From assembly GCA_014549065.1 (NCBI GenBank), contig JACDOX010000109.1, forward strand, positions 187,195 through 251,194: a DNA stretch of 64,000 nt, written 5' to 3'. The stretch's first letter is position 1, and the number at the start of each line of letters is the position of its first letter. The notes under the pieces are model-generated. The model did not search any database. It saw only the letters and a program-made list of their open reading frames with translations, and was not told the DNA's origin. This stretch comes from Cardinalis cardinalis (lineage: Eukaryota; Chordata; Aves; Passeriformes; Cardinalidae). The position numbers were made by a program, and so were the translations under genes. Positions 1 through 11,929 of this stretch are shown piece by piece.

Positions 1-36
1 AAAAAAAAAAAAAAAGAAAAAGAAGAAAAAAAAAGA
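1..36. repeat. A-rich tract at window edge
   Basis: A poly(A) run with scattered g. Its left limit lies outside the window, so it cannot be decided whether it is a retroposon tail or simple repeat. Confidence 0.85.
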
Positions 37-640
37 AGTGTGATCTTGCTGGAGAAGTAATTTGCTTCTCTCCAACCAATGATGGCTTGCACTTTATGCA
101 AATTGGTATCTAGGGACAACAAATCCCATTTAATACATATGCATAGTTCATAAAAAAAACGACGTGAGAGAAAGAGAAAAAAGATAAAGCAACGAGTCAG
201 CAAAAGAACAGGTTCCGAAGAAATTTATTGTCCCAAATTGGACATTTGTAACAGATGATGTGAACAAGTGTTAACTTTGTTTTCAGCAGCTCTTCACGTA
301 CATTCACTAGACATCACACAGATTATGTTTTAAGGATCTGAACTGTAATAAAAAAAAGTGTCTGTGGGCTTTGGAGTGTTGTGTTCCATATGGTCGGGGA
401 AGTGCGGAGTTATTGCGACAAGCATCTTGTGCAGCTCATTACGTGCGGCGGTGTGAGCTGCGATGGCTGCGCATCGCTATAGGGTACGTACATGACATCC
501 CACAGTCAGCAGATAGCAACTGGAAATGAAAGATATGAAGGCACAGAGTACAGCTTCAGGGAACATGTTAGACAAAACATCTGCTGGTATCAGAAAGCTG
601 CATTATCAGATCATTGTGGCCATGAATTTTTTATAAAGAC

Positions 641-675
641 TTTTTTTTTCTTTTTTTTTTCGTTTTTTTTTTTTT
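641..675. repeat. poly(T) tract
   Basis: About 35 bases of T broken only by c, c and g. It could be a slippage tract or a minus-strand retroposon tail; no element is recognised next to it. Confidence 0.9.
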
Positions 676-2050
676 AAGCTGCAACTTTGAAAGTGACATT
701 TTGCGAGAAAGTTTTTGATTGAAGTGTGATGTCAGGAGAAAGGCCAGTGTAGTTTATTATCTGTGTAAGAGCCGGCGCTGGCAGCGTGAATCAGCTCCTT
801 TCTCCGAGCAGTCGCGCTGGCNATTCATGTACTTCAAGTGCTGCTCCCCTTCTGATCTCACGGCTGATAAAACCTCGGCCCGGGTTACAGGTTGTAGCTT
901 CAGTACCAAGGAGTTTGCAAAGTTTTTGTTGCTGTGGCGTGGCTGGGGGCTGCCGAACAGAAATCACCCAAGAGGCAGAACTTTCTGTTGATAGGAAGGA
1001 GCACANGAGGTTTCACACGTGCAGAGCACGGAGAGGAGAGCTCAGCATCCTCAGCTCATCCCCCCCACCCCGAGCAGGACCCGCCGGGTGCTGTCACCAC
1101 TGCAGCGCCGAGCATCAGCCGCTCTGCCAGAGACGGCCACAGTTCAAAAGTCAAAATCTTCCCCCCAGGCNGTTCCTCGGAGGCGTTGCCGTGAGCTGTG
1201 GACACCGCCCTGCTCGGAGGGGCCTCCCACCTCCTTAACATTCCTGGCGGGGCCGAGGGCAGTGGGATGGCACCAAATGTATGTGCTTAGTGTAACTATT
1301 TACGTTAACCGGACGGGCGTTTTCCATCCTTTCACCTCTCCTGACCCAGCTGGGAATTTTCCTGCAGCAACAGGTACCAGTGCAAAACCTGCCTCTGGCT
1401 GACCTGCAGATGTTCTCTCTCTCTGTCCAAAAGTAAGCAGACTGTTCTGTGCTGATTCACAAAGCTACCTCAGAGAAAAGAGCAAATTTACCCTGAATTT
1501 TGAGTNTTCCTTCCTGTTTGTGTGTAACAGAGGGTGGGAGACTGGAGGGACATGTCTAAAAGCATTCTGACTTCTGAAAGAATTTAGTTGTCACAGTATT
1601 TTTTATGCAATGCCATTCATGAATGTAATGGGGTGGTTTGTCCCCCNTCACTGGTACTCAGGGAGCCTGGGAGTGAGGGATTTTTCTGGCCTGACCTGTT
1701 GCTGAACAAGGCAATCCTCTGCTGAGGGATTGTGCTGCTGGGAGGAATGGTGGCATGAAACCCACCCCAGCCATGGCTGGAACAGCATCTTCCCAACTGC
1801 TGCCTTGGAGAAGCAGCAAAACCCTGCAGGTGTTTGGGACATGCAGACCTAGGCTGGGCTGTGTCACTCACCCACACAGGAGCCACATCAGGAAGGTAAT
1901 TCAGTGTTCTCACCGTGGTATAAAAATAGCCTTAATGGGTTTTTGTGATTGCTTCCTTGGGAGGAGACTTTTAGAAAATGCTAAAAGATGTATTTAATGA
2001 AAAAGAAGCAGATCAAAGTTGAATAGTTTTTCCTCTTTTGTTGTTCAGTT

Positions 2051-2078
2051 TTTGTTTGTTTGTTTGTTTGTTTGTTTG
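2051..2078. repeat. (TTTG)7 microsatellite
   Basis: Seven uninterrupted copies of tttg. A tetranucleotide microsatellite, likely length-polymorphic. Confidence 0.95.
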
Positions 2079-2968
2079 AAAGAACCAGTTTAATAAGAGT
2101 TTGGAGGTTTATTATGAGTGGAAATTTTGGTTTTAAACTTGCTCATAGATGTGGAAATAAAAAGCTGAATGTGGATCTGCATGTCCCAGGGGCCTTTCTG
2201 CCAGACTGGCTCGTATCCATGAGTCCAGGTGAGAAGCTCCCAGCATGGGATGCTCTGCTTAGAGGGGGACGAGGAGTAGAGCTGGCTTTACCTGAATCCT
2301 GGTCATCAAGGACATTGTTACAGCTATGAAAACGTGCATCAGAAGCTGTCACATTTGTAATGTTCTTTAGGAGTGCAAAGCTCTTTTAGCTGGAACTGTT
2401 CCTGTCCTGGCTGCAGGAAGCCCAAGGAAGAGCCTCCACCAGGCTCNGGCACTGCTCAGCTGGGAACTTTGCTGGGCAAGCTCATCTCACCAGGCTGGAG
2501 AGGTTTCCCTCTGTCCCAGCATCCTGCCATGNCACATCCCTTGTGTCTGGAGTTAGGAGTGTGGCAGTGCCACACAAACTGAGGCATCAACCAAATTTCT
2601 TCTAAACTGTTGTAGTGTGCAGTGACCCCACGCTGAGCCAGCTGGGCCTGCAGTCAGTCCTGGCCGTGCCACTGTGAGTGCAAAGCCTCAGAAACATGGC
2701 AGTGCCTGNCTGGGCAGGTACTGATCCACCTGCAAGCCAACAATTCCCCATGGAATGATGGGTCTGTGCTGGGCAGATCCACAGGCTCCTTTGCAGAGCC
2801 TGACATGTGCACACAGAGTCCAACCCATCCCCTTTATACACCTTCACTTTTAGTTTGAAAGATTTCCTTGGATATTCTTCAGCTTTTCCTCATCTCTGTC
2901 AGCTCTCCCTGGTAAAAAAAAAATATTTCTGAGCAGGTTAGTGATGGAATAAACATGACTCCATACAG

Positions 2969-3022
2969 AGCATGTTTGTGTATATGTGTGTATATGTATT
3001 TATTTACAGATGTGCATATATG
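2969..3022. repeat. TG/TA-rich simple repeat
   Basis: Interrupted tgtgtatatg-type dinucleotide repeats. Low-complexity, not coding. Confidence 0.75.
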
Positions 3023-4429
3023 TATGCAAATTTGGCAATGCATAGAATAATTCTGGCCCACTTACAGATGGCTTTAATCTGGGAGCAGGCAGAGGGGGCA
3101 CAGAGCAGGCCCTGCCATGCAGCAGGAGTGTGGAGGGATATATGGACACACAGCTGACGAGAAGGGAAGGGAAGTGGCTGGAGGCTGAAGGGATATCATG
3201 GATCCCCAATGTGGCAAGCACATATGCTGCCACACAGCAAATGCCAAGTGCCACCAGCAGTGACAAGTGGGTTGCACCTAAGGACAACAGCTGTGCCCAG
3301 TGCCCACACCCAGGCAGCCTCCCGAGCCCGCTGTCCCTGCTCTGATGAGGATTAAACTGGTCAGGTCTGGGCGCCTCTCTGAGCGAGCCTTGCACTGCAG
3401 TAATGGCTCAGTAAATCTCTGCAATACCTCTTGCACGGCTGCCTCTTCTGCATTTGCAATCTTGCATTTGTGGGATTGTTTTATTTTGTTTTATCTTAAT
3501 TTATTCTGCTGCGCTCGGCATGGCGGGAGCACTTTGATTATCTGTGTAGATCATGGCATGGTTTAGTGCAGTTCTGTGTTACAAACCCTCCCACATAACC
3601 CTGCTATTTGTTCATAATTCTTCTATTTTGAAGAAACGTCCTTTGACACCTGAGCTGGATCTGCTTTTCTTGGGCATAAATATAATTGTCCCTGGTGAAG
3701 AGCATCTCCCTGACTGGTCCCATCCCCTCTGTATATATTTGAATATATAAAATATTAATAAATGATGCCAAATGTTTAATCATATCCGTTTGACTCTANG
3801 AGGCTCGGTATATGCAGGCTTTCCTGTTAACTGCCTCTGTGATATCTACATACTGCTGATTTGTTGTTGAGCTGGAGTTTTTAAAGCAAAATAAAACTGA
3901 GGTTTGCAGTTTGATTTGAATTAATCAGGTCTGATTAGACAGGAACACATCAGGCTGTTCTGGAAATCCCTGAATCTCTCTAATTCAATTTCATGTGTTA
4001 TTCAAAAAGAAATAGTTCATAGCTTAAGCAAAAGNGCTATTTATTTAACACTGTTTTTTTCAGAGTGCTAAATCTTATGTAGGGGGGCATCATGATGATG
4101 TTCAGGGTGTAGGAAAGAAAGCATTTTGTTTTATGAAAATACAGATATTTTAGAATAGAGTCACCTGCTGGTAGATCTCATAAATGTACATAAAAGGATG
4201 TTCCCTAATATTATTAGTTTGGTTTTTTTTTTCCCATCACCCTGGCTGTCCATCTAGGAAGCTTTGATAGCTGGAGCCACAAAACCAGGAGACTGTATTT
4301 AGTTTAACAAGCCAATTTAAAGAGAAAGGTTGGAATTATGTATGGCAGAGGACAATTATGCAAACTAAATGATTCTTCAATTAATAATGAGATCCATGAA
4401 AGGCAAAGGAGACAGGATGCTCCTGTGAG

Positions 4430-4930
4430 AAGGAGAAGGCTCCTGGTCGCCACCACGGCGTGGAGGGATGGGAGAGGAGCAGGGGCAGCTCCCAAACGGA
4501 CCTGGCGGGGCTCTGCTGGTGGCATCTGTCCGGGGGAAGCCTCTGGTGGAAGTCCCAGTGGAAGTCCCAGTGGAAGCTGGGCATTCCTGGGCAGGTTTCC
4601 CCGGGATGCTCTCCATCTCCCAGAGCTCTGGGGCAGGGTGAGCATCTCTCCGGCCCCACACTGAGGACGGGGAGTCACAATCCCAACCCACCCTTCCCTT
4701 CCTGCCCTCGGGACAGACGCAGCCCCCGCTCCGGAGCCACCAGGTCGGCCTTCCCCAAGGAGCTCCGGTCCCTCTTCTCCGTGCCTGGCCGAGCCAGAGC
4801 AAGCCCTGAGTCGGAGATGGTGAAGAGCCAACAGTTCGCAGCCCGAAGCAGCGGCAGGAGCCGCAAGGGGAAGCAGCGATTATCGGGAGTGATTGTTCGG
4901 GAGGGCGATAGTGGGAGGTGCTCTAAGTGA
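4430..4930. other. GC-rich, CpG-containing island between AT-rich blocks
   Basis: Composition switches sharply from AT-rich sequence (to about 4,400) to about 500 GC-rich bases with repeated CpG, then back to AT-rich sequence after 4,940. Open frames occur on both strands, with none recognisable, as expected where stops are rare. No TATA box or start-site motif was identified. It could be a small CpG island, an insertion, or a GC-biased-conversion hotspot. Confidence 0.5.
4546..4581. repeat. 12-bp tandem repeat, three units
   Basis: Unit gtggaagtccca occurs at 4,546-4,557 and 4,558-4,569, followed by a diverged copy at 4,570-4,581. It lies inside the GC-rich island at 4,430-4,930. In the forward frame it yields a short repeated peptide, but nothing else suggests coding. 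Confidence 0.85.
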
Positions 4931-7780
4931 CANGGATTCACTACGGGACGCACATCACTTAAGGCAAAGCCATTAGGATCAATTTAAAATACCAAAGAGG
5001 GAGGCTAAAGTGACAATAGCATATTTTAATTGAAATCACAAATATCATTCTGGCTTAAAAGACCAGGCAGAGTTACTCTATCTGAACACAGGAAAAACTT
5101 TTCCTTTTTTAATAAAAAAAACCAAAGCAAAGATCAAAATGGAACAAAGAACTTTTTTTCATAAAGTTCTTAAATCCCATCTCTATATATATATTTCTAA
5201 CGTTCTCTTTTCTCTTGACTTGATGGTCATATTATAAATGGAATTAGCTACNTTACTAATGCTTTAAATTTGATTTTAATAGAGCCCAGGGCTGAAGCAT
5301 GGAATCAGCACATTAAAAGAAAAACACAGTTACAGGGACAATAAATAGCATGTCCAGATAAACACTTCTATCTGTGTGTTAGTTTTCTTTCCTGAGCTGA
5401 GTAGCCCGTGTGCAGAGACTGGGGTTTTTACAGACATTTTTCCAAAGCTGAGGTCCACATGATGAGATTGTTACTGGTTTTGGCAGCAGCAATGTGAGCT
5501 TGGTAAAAGAGCCTGGCATGGGAATCCACCGAGTCCTGACATATCCCATTTGCCCCGAACTCTTTGATTTCTGCTCACAGAATCTGACATGTGTTGGGCA
5601 TTGACCTTGCTCTTTTAAATAAGCTTCTNTTAGACCTCTGCAGAACGCTGTGTGTTTGGCCTCGATGTAAGCTGTTAGGGAAATGTAGTACAAACACAGA
5701 AGTTGTATGTTTTGAATGCCAGAGATGTTAAGCAGCAGAGCAGTTGGTAAAAGCTGTATTTCTGACTGCTTTCTGTGCTCTCAACACGTGTCCTGAAAGA
5801 AAAGAAANATTATTTATCCTGTTTTCGTGTGAAGGTTGTTATTCATTTATTTTTAGCAGGAAGTTCAGGACCAGACTGCTTTTTCAGTCCTACATATTCC
5901 AACTTGGGNTCTCAGACACTCAGTGGAGCAAAAGCAGGTTTTTTGAAAGGTGACTGTCCTGGCTCAGTGGCTCAGTGTCCTGTAGAATCAGCCCTGGAAA
6001 TGTCTCTGCAGAGAGGTGCTCAGGTACAGGAGTGACTTTTCCTTCTGGAGCAGCACCCTCACCCTGCATTTCAGGAAGGGCTGTAACCTTCAGTGGAGAT
6101 CTGGTTTCCATTCATTACAGGGGAGCAGCTGGGGTGGAAGTTCAGCCCAAGGGCTGCAATCTTGCCAATGCCAGCAAGGAAACAAATCACTGGGCCCCAA
6201 CATGGCAACACACANGGGAGAGAGACTGGAAGTGCCTTTAAGAAACAGGTACAAAAAATGTCCCTCATTCAGCCTCTCTCTGCTCAAGCCACTGGAAAGC
6301 TACCAACCCCAGAAACAGCAAAAGCAGAAGAAAACTTGGAAACACCTGGGATGCTGATGCAGTGCCCACAATCCTGCACCTTTGCCTTGGGCTTTGAGCT
6401 CTGGAGCCTGGCAATTCAGTTAGCTGGACAANATGTTCCCAGAAAGGGTTGCTGAGTCTCGCCATGCCTGAGGAAGTGGCAGTAATATTCTACAAAAAGG
6501 AAAGCAGGCATCCACTCACCAAAATAAAGGTAAATTTCAATTTGTGACCGTGTGCAGCTCTTCAGGACAAAACCTGGCTTGGTGTGGAGCAAGGAAAGGC
6601 AGCTGAGCTGTGCCAGGACATTGATAATCCTGCTCCTTGGCTCAGTTGGCTTCCCAAGCCNCCAGGATGGCCATGGAGACCCCACCTCTCAACTGGGGTG
6701 AAAGCCTGTGAGTGTTTCAGGGAACATTTCCTTCACTAAAGGACTTGGGAATGGATTTCCCCCTCTCTGCAAAGCCTCCTCCCTGATTCAGCAGCGGCAC
6801 AGGGAAGCCCTCCTGGCCCATGAATAATTCATCTCCAGCATGTGCAGGGGTTCAGAGCCTGACCCAGACGGTTTTTAGGGAAATAAGTGAGCATCCTGCC
6901 ATCAGTGCCAGTGCTGGTGGCTGCTCCGAGGAGGATGGGCTGGAGCGGTGCCATCAGTCAGCGGGAGGGATGGCAGAGCTGCTGCCCCTCCTGCAAGGGG
7001 CTGCCTGAAATTCCCTTCACCGCCACTCACAGGCTCATTTTGCCAGCGAAGTGGCTTTTATTTGTTGTGAGTTCTTGATACAGAACAAAACCTAAATAAT
7101 GTAACATATTCTGGGCTCTGGGCAGATAAGAATTGAAAGGGCCGGGGTGTTTGTGCGAGTGGAATGATAGTGACAAGCACCACATGGGGTCCCCAAGGAT
7201 GCTGTCGGGGGACTCGATCCCCANAAAATGATGAAAGACTCTGATGTAATGGTGCTCTGTGAAACAATTTGAACATAAATGCTACTTTCTGTCCCATTAG
7301 CAAGTGACTGCCATTGTACCAGGATTTTTTTTATTTTTTGGTATGTGTTTTGAGCACACTGAGACCAAAAACTTGCATTGTGATAGTGCTGCAGGAAGAT
7401 TTAAAGGTTGTGGTGGACTAAAAATTGAAATGCAAATCACACTTTNGCACAACCTCCTGCTGAGGCCCAAATTTTTATAGATCAGGTCATGCAGTCCTGA
7501 TGAAGAATCAGTGATCTGCCTTTCCTGGGATTCACAAATTAGTTGCAGTCCAAGGTATCATTTCCTTACAACAGAACTGTAACTTACCNAGTGAAAAGTT
7601 TGTCACTGAAGACAGTCTCCTGCTCTTACATTAATTTTTCCAGCTGCAGTGCCACTAAGGATCCTTTCCCAGACAATGCAAACACACACATCACAGCTCC
7701 CCACTCTGCAACACGCTCTCACTGAATATAAACACACTGTATATATTGATCCTCTCCCTCTTGCTTCTTTTCTTCCCCAG

Positions 7781-7987
7781 CGTGCAGGTGGTAAAACACT
7801 GACTGCCATGAACTTCATCAGGGAAAACAAAAAAAAAAAAAAGAAGAAGAAGAAAAAGCTGTGGTTTGGAAGCAGCTGGATGGCAAACTGCAGGCTGGGA
7901 ACGTGGCTGCCAAAACCACCACAAGGAGAGTGGGGCATAGAGGCATTTGTGGAGCATTCTGTGTGCTAATTGCTCCTGGAATTTCAG
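7781..7987 (+). other. candidate exon with very strong acceptor
   Basis: The acceptor ccctcttgcttcttttcttccccag ends at 7,780 (pyrimidine tract over 20 bases) and the donor tttcag/gtaagg lies at 7,987/7,988. The frame open from the acceptor stops at about 7,966. A different frame, open after the poly(A) tract, runs through the donor. A one- or two-base length error in the homopolymer would link the two frames, so coding potential cannot be judged from this sequence. No family is recognised. Confidence 0.17.
7822..7858. repeat. poly(A)/(AAG) tract
   Basis: A run of A followed by aag triplets. It lies inside the candidate exon 7,781-7,987 and gives a lysine run in one frame; its length decides which downstream frame would be joined. 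Confidence 0.9.
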
Positions 7988-8749
7988 GTAAGGAACATCC
8001 AATGGGATTTGTTANAATAGGGAGTGGACTGGGTTTTGCTTTCCAGGGTGGCTTTTTTCCATCATTATTCTTTTTATTGCTATCATTACAAATGCCCAGC
8101 TCTCTCTGGCTGGGGGCACAGTTCACAGAGGGGCTGTGGGGCAGCACAGGGCATTTTTAGCCATGCACTTGCCAGGCAGAACCAGCATGGATCTCCAGGC
8201 CAGGATCTGTTCCTGGCTATGAGAGGACAGATCCCTCTCAATGCTTCACCTCTCCAAACACAGGAATCTGCTGGAGGTTCCCAAGTGCTGTTTGTGGGCT
8301 CAGTTTGTAACAGTTTTGAGCTGGTTCTCTGTGCCCTGAACCGCTGAGGATTCCCTTTTGGTCACTCCTTTCCCTTCCAGCTATTTAGAGNTTCCTTCCA
8401 CACAAAAATGTGCTGGAAATTACCACCAGCAGTGCATCTCTGGCTTGCATCTGGTTGCCANCCTGCAACTTTAACCAGTCCTACAACTTACTGCTAATTA
8501 GCTCCCAGCTAATGGTGATCCCTGCCAGTGCTGCAGCGATCCAGAGTCCGTGGGCATTAACGAGAATTAGCATTTGTTGAGGGCCANGGTGGGAGCTGCC
8601 TGTCTGCAGCATTTCAGGGGTCCCTGTTGCTGGAATGTTTGATTGCCTCCTCCAGTAATTAGCACTGACACTGAGCAAGTTTTTCAGAGGTCTCACTTGG
8701 CTGTGCAGAGACCAAAGACACACAGGGCTCTGTCTCTGGTGAGGAGAGG

Positions 8750-8803
8750 CCAATAATAATGCATTCCCCAATAATAATGCATTCCCCAATAATAATNTAT
8801 TTC
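8750..8803. repeat. 18-bp tandem repeat, three units
   Basis: Unit ccaataataatgcattcc is present twice exactly (8,750-8,767 and 8,768-8,785) and a third time with changes and one unknown base (8,786-8,803). Each unit contains ATTA/TAAT-type sequence and a atgcat core, so copy number could change the number of homeodomain-like sites. This is a minisatellite likely to vary between individuals. Confidence 0.9.
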
Positions 8804-9275
8804 CCTGCTTCTCTCCACTCCCCTGGCACAGGTTAGAGTGCCAAGAGATGGAGTCAATGGCTGTGCTACTGCACTTTTCCCTGCTTTGTTGTCCTGCATG
8901 AAATGCTCTTTCACTACTTTTTTAATGTATAGAGAACAACTTAAACATTTTAAGTCAATTGCCTCCTTGGNCTGGGAATATGATGGCAGTTAAAATGCTT
9001 CAGGAATCGGACACACCAGCAGTGAGTAACTCTGGTGGGCCCTTCCATGCCTGTTTAAAAGAGGGTGCATAATCAGAATTAAAGCACAGGGAATACAGAG
9101 AAATACAGGCTCCTTGTAGCCCTTGAGGGGTGCATGAGCACGTGGCTGGTGCTTCTTTAGGAGCACCCACTGCCTGTTTGGAAGCAGAGGTTGGGGGATG
9201 TCACTGTGTCCCTGGTCGCTTTCCCCAACGCGCTCCGCAGGAAGCGGCACGCGCGGCACATCCCGCCCAGCCTGG

Positions 9276-9299
9276 GCTGCAAAAGGAGCTGCAAAAGGA
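9276..9299. repeat. 12-bp tandem duplication
   Basis: The unit gctgcaaaagga is repeated exactly twice. It lies in a short CpG-containing segment (about 9,225-9,270). A local slippage duplication is the simplest reading. Confidence 0.85.
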
Positions 9300-9959
9300 G
9301 ATTTTTCCATGTGCTACTGTGCAGAGGAAGCTGCTCTCNCCCTCACCCTGAGGAAGATGAGCTCTAGGAACATACAAGGGGCTTTTTTTATAGCTCGGGG
9401 CCCAGGAGGGGAAGCAGTGGTCATGAGCAGAGGCTGGAACTTGGCTTGTTAAGTAAATCTCAGGCTGTAGCTGGTTTTAATTTATTTTTTGTTTTATGTG
9501 CAGGAGACTGGGCCTTGCAGGCCTGGCTAATATCAAAGCCTGGGGTTTTGTAGATTTTTAATCAAGGTCCACTTTGGGGGGTTCTGCTTTCGGGGCTTGC
9601 GGACGTGTAGGATTTTTTTGTCATGTTTTCATTTTTTCTTGCTGCGGTGTCTGGATTTCTTTAGTTCAACTTTTCCATTCNTCAGACTTGAGCCAAGTGA
9701 GCGATTTCAAATTACCCAGCACTTTCCAGAGATGTTTTTTTTCTGGTTGTTGTTTGGGGGTCTTTTTGGTTTGGGATATTTTTTTTTTTCTGAAGCGCAC
9801 TTGCAGTCCAGTTTCTCTGAAAATCACAGATGGCACTGCAGTCCTACCCCATTGCCTCTCAATAATTTGGCATTCTTTGCACTGTCTGAATAGTTTATTG
9901 TTCATCAAATCTGTATGAAAGGAATTTTATATAAATTTTTTGTTTGTTTCGTCCCTCTG

Positions 9960-10300
9960 CTGGCAGGAAAAGTAAATCCCAAAGTATTTCAGCAGGTGCT
10001 ATTAATATGCAAATAATGGAGAGTACACTGGGTCTAATAGACCTCCCAACTACATGGGAGGTGTCGCTGTTGGAGCAAATTAGCTTTCTGTAATTTGCAT
10101 GCTTTTCACAGCCTCCTGGGATTATATTTTAGATCAGAGACAATAAAAGCATATGCTGTTAGTTTTAAATGTAACTAATTTTAGACTTTGAAACCATTTT
10201 AACCTAACTTCTCAGTGTTAAACTGTTATTTGCACAGAAACTTTCCACAGAGCTTGTAATTTGCACAGCCTTTCTGTTCCCCCATCAACTGCTCCATCTC
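9960..10300. promoter_or_regulatory. candidate enhancer with paired POU octamers
   Basis: The block contains ATGCAAAT at 10,007-10,014 and its reverse ATTTGCAT at 10,093-10,100, two octamers in opposite orientation about 80 bases apart. It also has several TAAT/ATTA words and octamer-like atttgcac at 10,227 and 10,259. It has no coding frame and no repeat signature. Developmental enhancers often carry this combination. Conservation, the deciding evidence, cannot be seen here. Confidence 0.4.
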
Positions 10301-10309
10301 TCTTTCCAG

Positions 10310-10359
10310 GTTGAAAGAGAAGAAGGGAATCTACCAGGTGGCTACATCTTGAAAAACAG
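10310..10359 (+). other. candidate 50-bp exon
   Basis: A long pyrimidine tract ending ctccatctctctttccag (last base 10,309) precedes 50 bases that end aaaaacag and are followed by gtattt. The intervening sequence is open in the frame reading VEREEGNLPGGYILKN. It abuts the octamer-containing block at 9,960-10,300. A shorter alternative donor (ccaggtggct) lies inside. No homology is recognised. Splice-site pairs at this spacing occur by chance, so this is only a candidate. Confidence 0.18.
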
Positions 10360-11929
10360 GTATTTCTCCCAAAATCCAGATTGTCCTAGNCTGGTTCTGA
10401 GTCTGTATTCAGATCCTGATGGGGTCTAGATTGAGCTTTTTATGTCAAAACTTCTTCCCTCCCATTTGGCATCTCCGTATGGTGTAAATCCATCCCAGAA
10501 GGATGCTGTGGCCCCTGCTGGCTGCTCACGGAGGGAAGAGGCTGCTCCTACCATCAGAAAATCTTCTTTGCTCACCCAGCAAAGCAGAGTCCCTGAGCTG
10601 CTGTGGCACTAATGCCCAGTGTGGCTGTGCCCACTGAGAATCTGTTGGGAAACTCTGTTTGGAACAAACGGGAAGAAAAGCAGGGATTTCACAGCAGGCT
10701 CAGTCTGTAGAGTCACACATTACTGACTTGNACTGGCACATTATCAATGGCACTTCCCAATTGGTATTGACAGCAGAAATGCCACTGTTGATGCCTGTGC
10801 TTTGGGACAGTGGGAATGATGGGGCCTGTGGAGCTGTGTCTGTGTTCCAGGTGCTGCCATGGCTGCTTTGTGCTGGACTGGCCAGGTGGTGACACAGGGC
10901 AGCCACTGCAGCCCTGCCCCTTGTCCCCCTGTGGAGCTGGCAGGACCCAGTTTCTGCTGCACGGAAGGAGGGCTGGGAGGGGAGCTGCAGACAGAGCTGT
11001 CAGTCTGGGGAAGGTGCAGAGGCAGCCCCTGTGTTTGTCCCAGTGCCCAAGGGTGACATGTGGAGCTCCCTGTGCACAGCTGCTCCACTGCCCACAGATC
11101 TCGGTGCAGGGTGTCCAGATCACTGGGGCTTGTGGGGTGGTGGCTGTCCTTTACTTCAGGGGGGACAGAGCTCAGACATGTGGAGGAGATGGCAGCCAGG
11201 TGGATCAAATTAATGTTATCAAATTTATTTCTGCCATGGGGAAGGTGAGTGTGGCATGAGAGGGGGTCCTTTGAGACCAGAAACTCTTGGGATGCAGCTT
11301 TGGCCCTACAGCAATGTGTTGTGAGACTCTTCTGAATTTTTGGGGCCACNACTTTGCCATCACTGTTTTACAGGTGTGTTTCACACAGACAATGTATAGA
11401 AGCAGTCTGTTTCCTAAGGAGTGCTCTCATAGCTGGAAAATACTGGGTGCTAATTTTTTTCTCACATCTCACCCTAAATGTTTTCTAGCATTAATACCAG
11501 TGACNTCCCACTTCTGCTGCTTTTTATTAATGGGATGTGGCTTGCCTGTTATAAGCCTGGGCACTGGAGTTGGAAGCACTTGCTTTATTTAAAAATGAAA
11601 ACAAAAAGGAAGAAAAAAGGGCTCTGATTACTCAGGTGTCGACAGAAAAAAACTGCGATGTTGTGCCAGATGGCTGCATTTGTGAAGCTGAGTGTAGTCA
11701 GAAGGAAAGTGGAAGGAGACAAGGCAAGTGTACATCAGGAGTGTGAAAACATGACCAAAATACCTTCAGCCTTGTTTCACCAACACTGGATTAGGAGGCA
11801 ACTGTGGTGAGATGCAAGCAAAGAAAAGCAGAAGGGGACGCTGTTTGGAAAACAAAAATGTCTTTCACAAAAGCTTTGAATTAACAGAAATCAGGAGGTT
11901 TTGCATTAAATGGGCCAGTGCCTCGGAGC
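10360..11929. other. no recognised gene: GC-richer unique DNA
   Basis: Stop-poor sequence at about 10,650-11,350 gives the longest open frame of the window (201 codons, minus, 10,744-11,349) plus overlapping frames on the plus strand. Simultaneous openness of several frames on both strands points to composition, not coding. The small exon candidate at 11,160 lies inside. Confidence 0.45.
11160..11244 (+). other. candidate 85-bp exon
   Basis: The acceptor ggctgtcctttacttcag ends at 11,159 and the donor is GAAG followed by gtgagtgtgg at 11,245. Two of the three forward frames are open through the segment. One of them continues upstream as part of a longer frame (10,810-11,259). Neither predicted peptide is recognised. 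The GC-rich surroundings have few stop codons in several frames on both strands, which weakens the coding case. The splice consensus match at both ends is the main support. Confidence 0.15.

Larger units (their letters stand above)
37..4429. other. no gene seen: unique and simple-repeat DNA
   Basis: Apart from the tracts listed separately, this holds unique sequence. A CpG-containing segment lies at about 420-480 and another at about 760-1,250, both without promoter motifs. AT-rich sequence with TAAT-type words at 3,730-4,080 may be regulatory. Open frames of 60-150 codons overlap on both strands, carry unknown bases and resemble no family. Confidence 0.5.
4931..9959. other. no recognised gene: mostly unique DNA
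   Basis: AT-rich unique sequence at 4,940-5,350, then mixed composition. A short near-palindrome attagct-ccc-agctaat at 8,497-8,513 sits in a homeodomain-site-rich stretch. T-rich runs occur at 9,600-9,800. The candidate exon at 7,781 and the repeats at 8,750 and 9,276 are listed separately. Confidence 0.5.

Noticed and set aside
492..677. 61-codon frame ending in a phenylalanine run
   Set aside because: The end is a translated poly(T) tract; nothing else supports coding.
10744..11349. 201-codon open frame on the minus strand, the longest in the window
   Set aside because: It is preceded by an unknown base, has no domain, is rich in Ser/Pro/His/Gln from GC-rich sequence, and coexists with long frames on the plus strand over the same bases.
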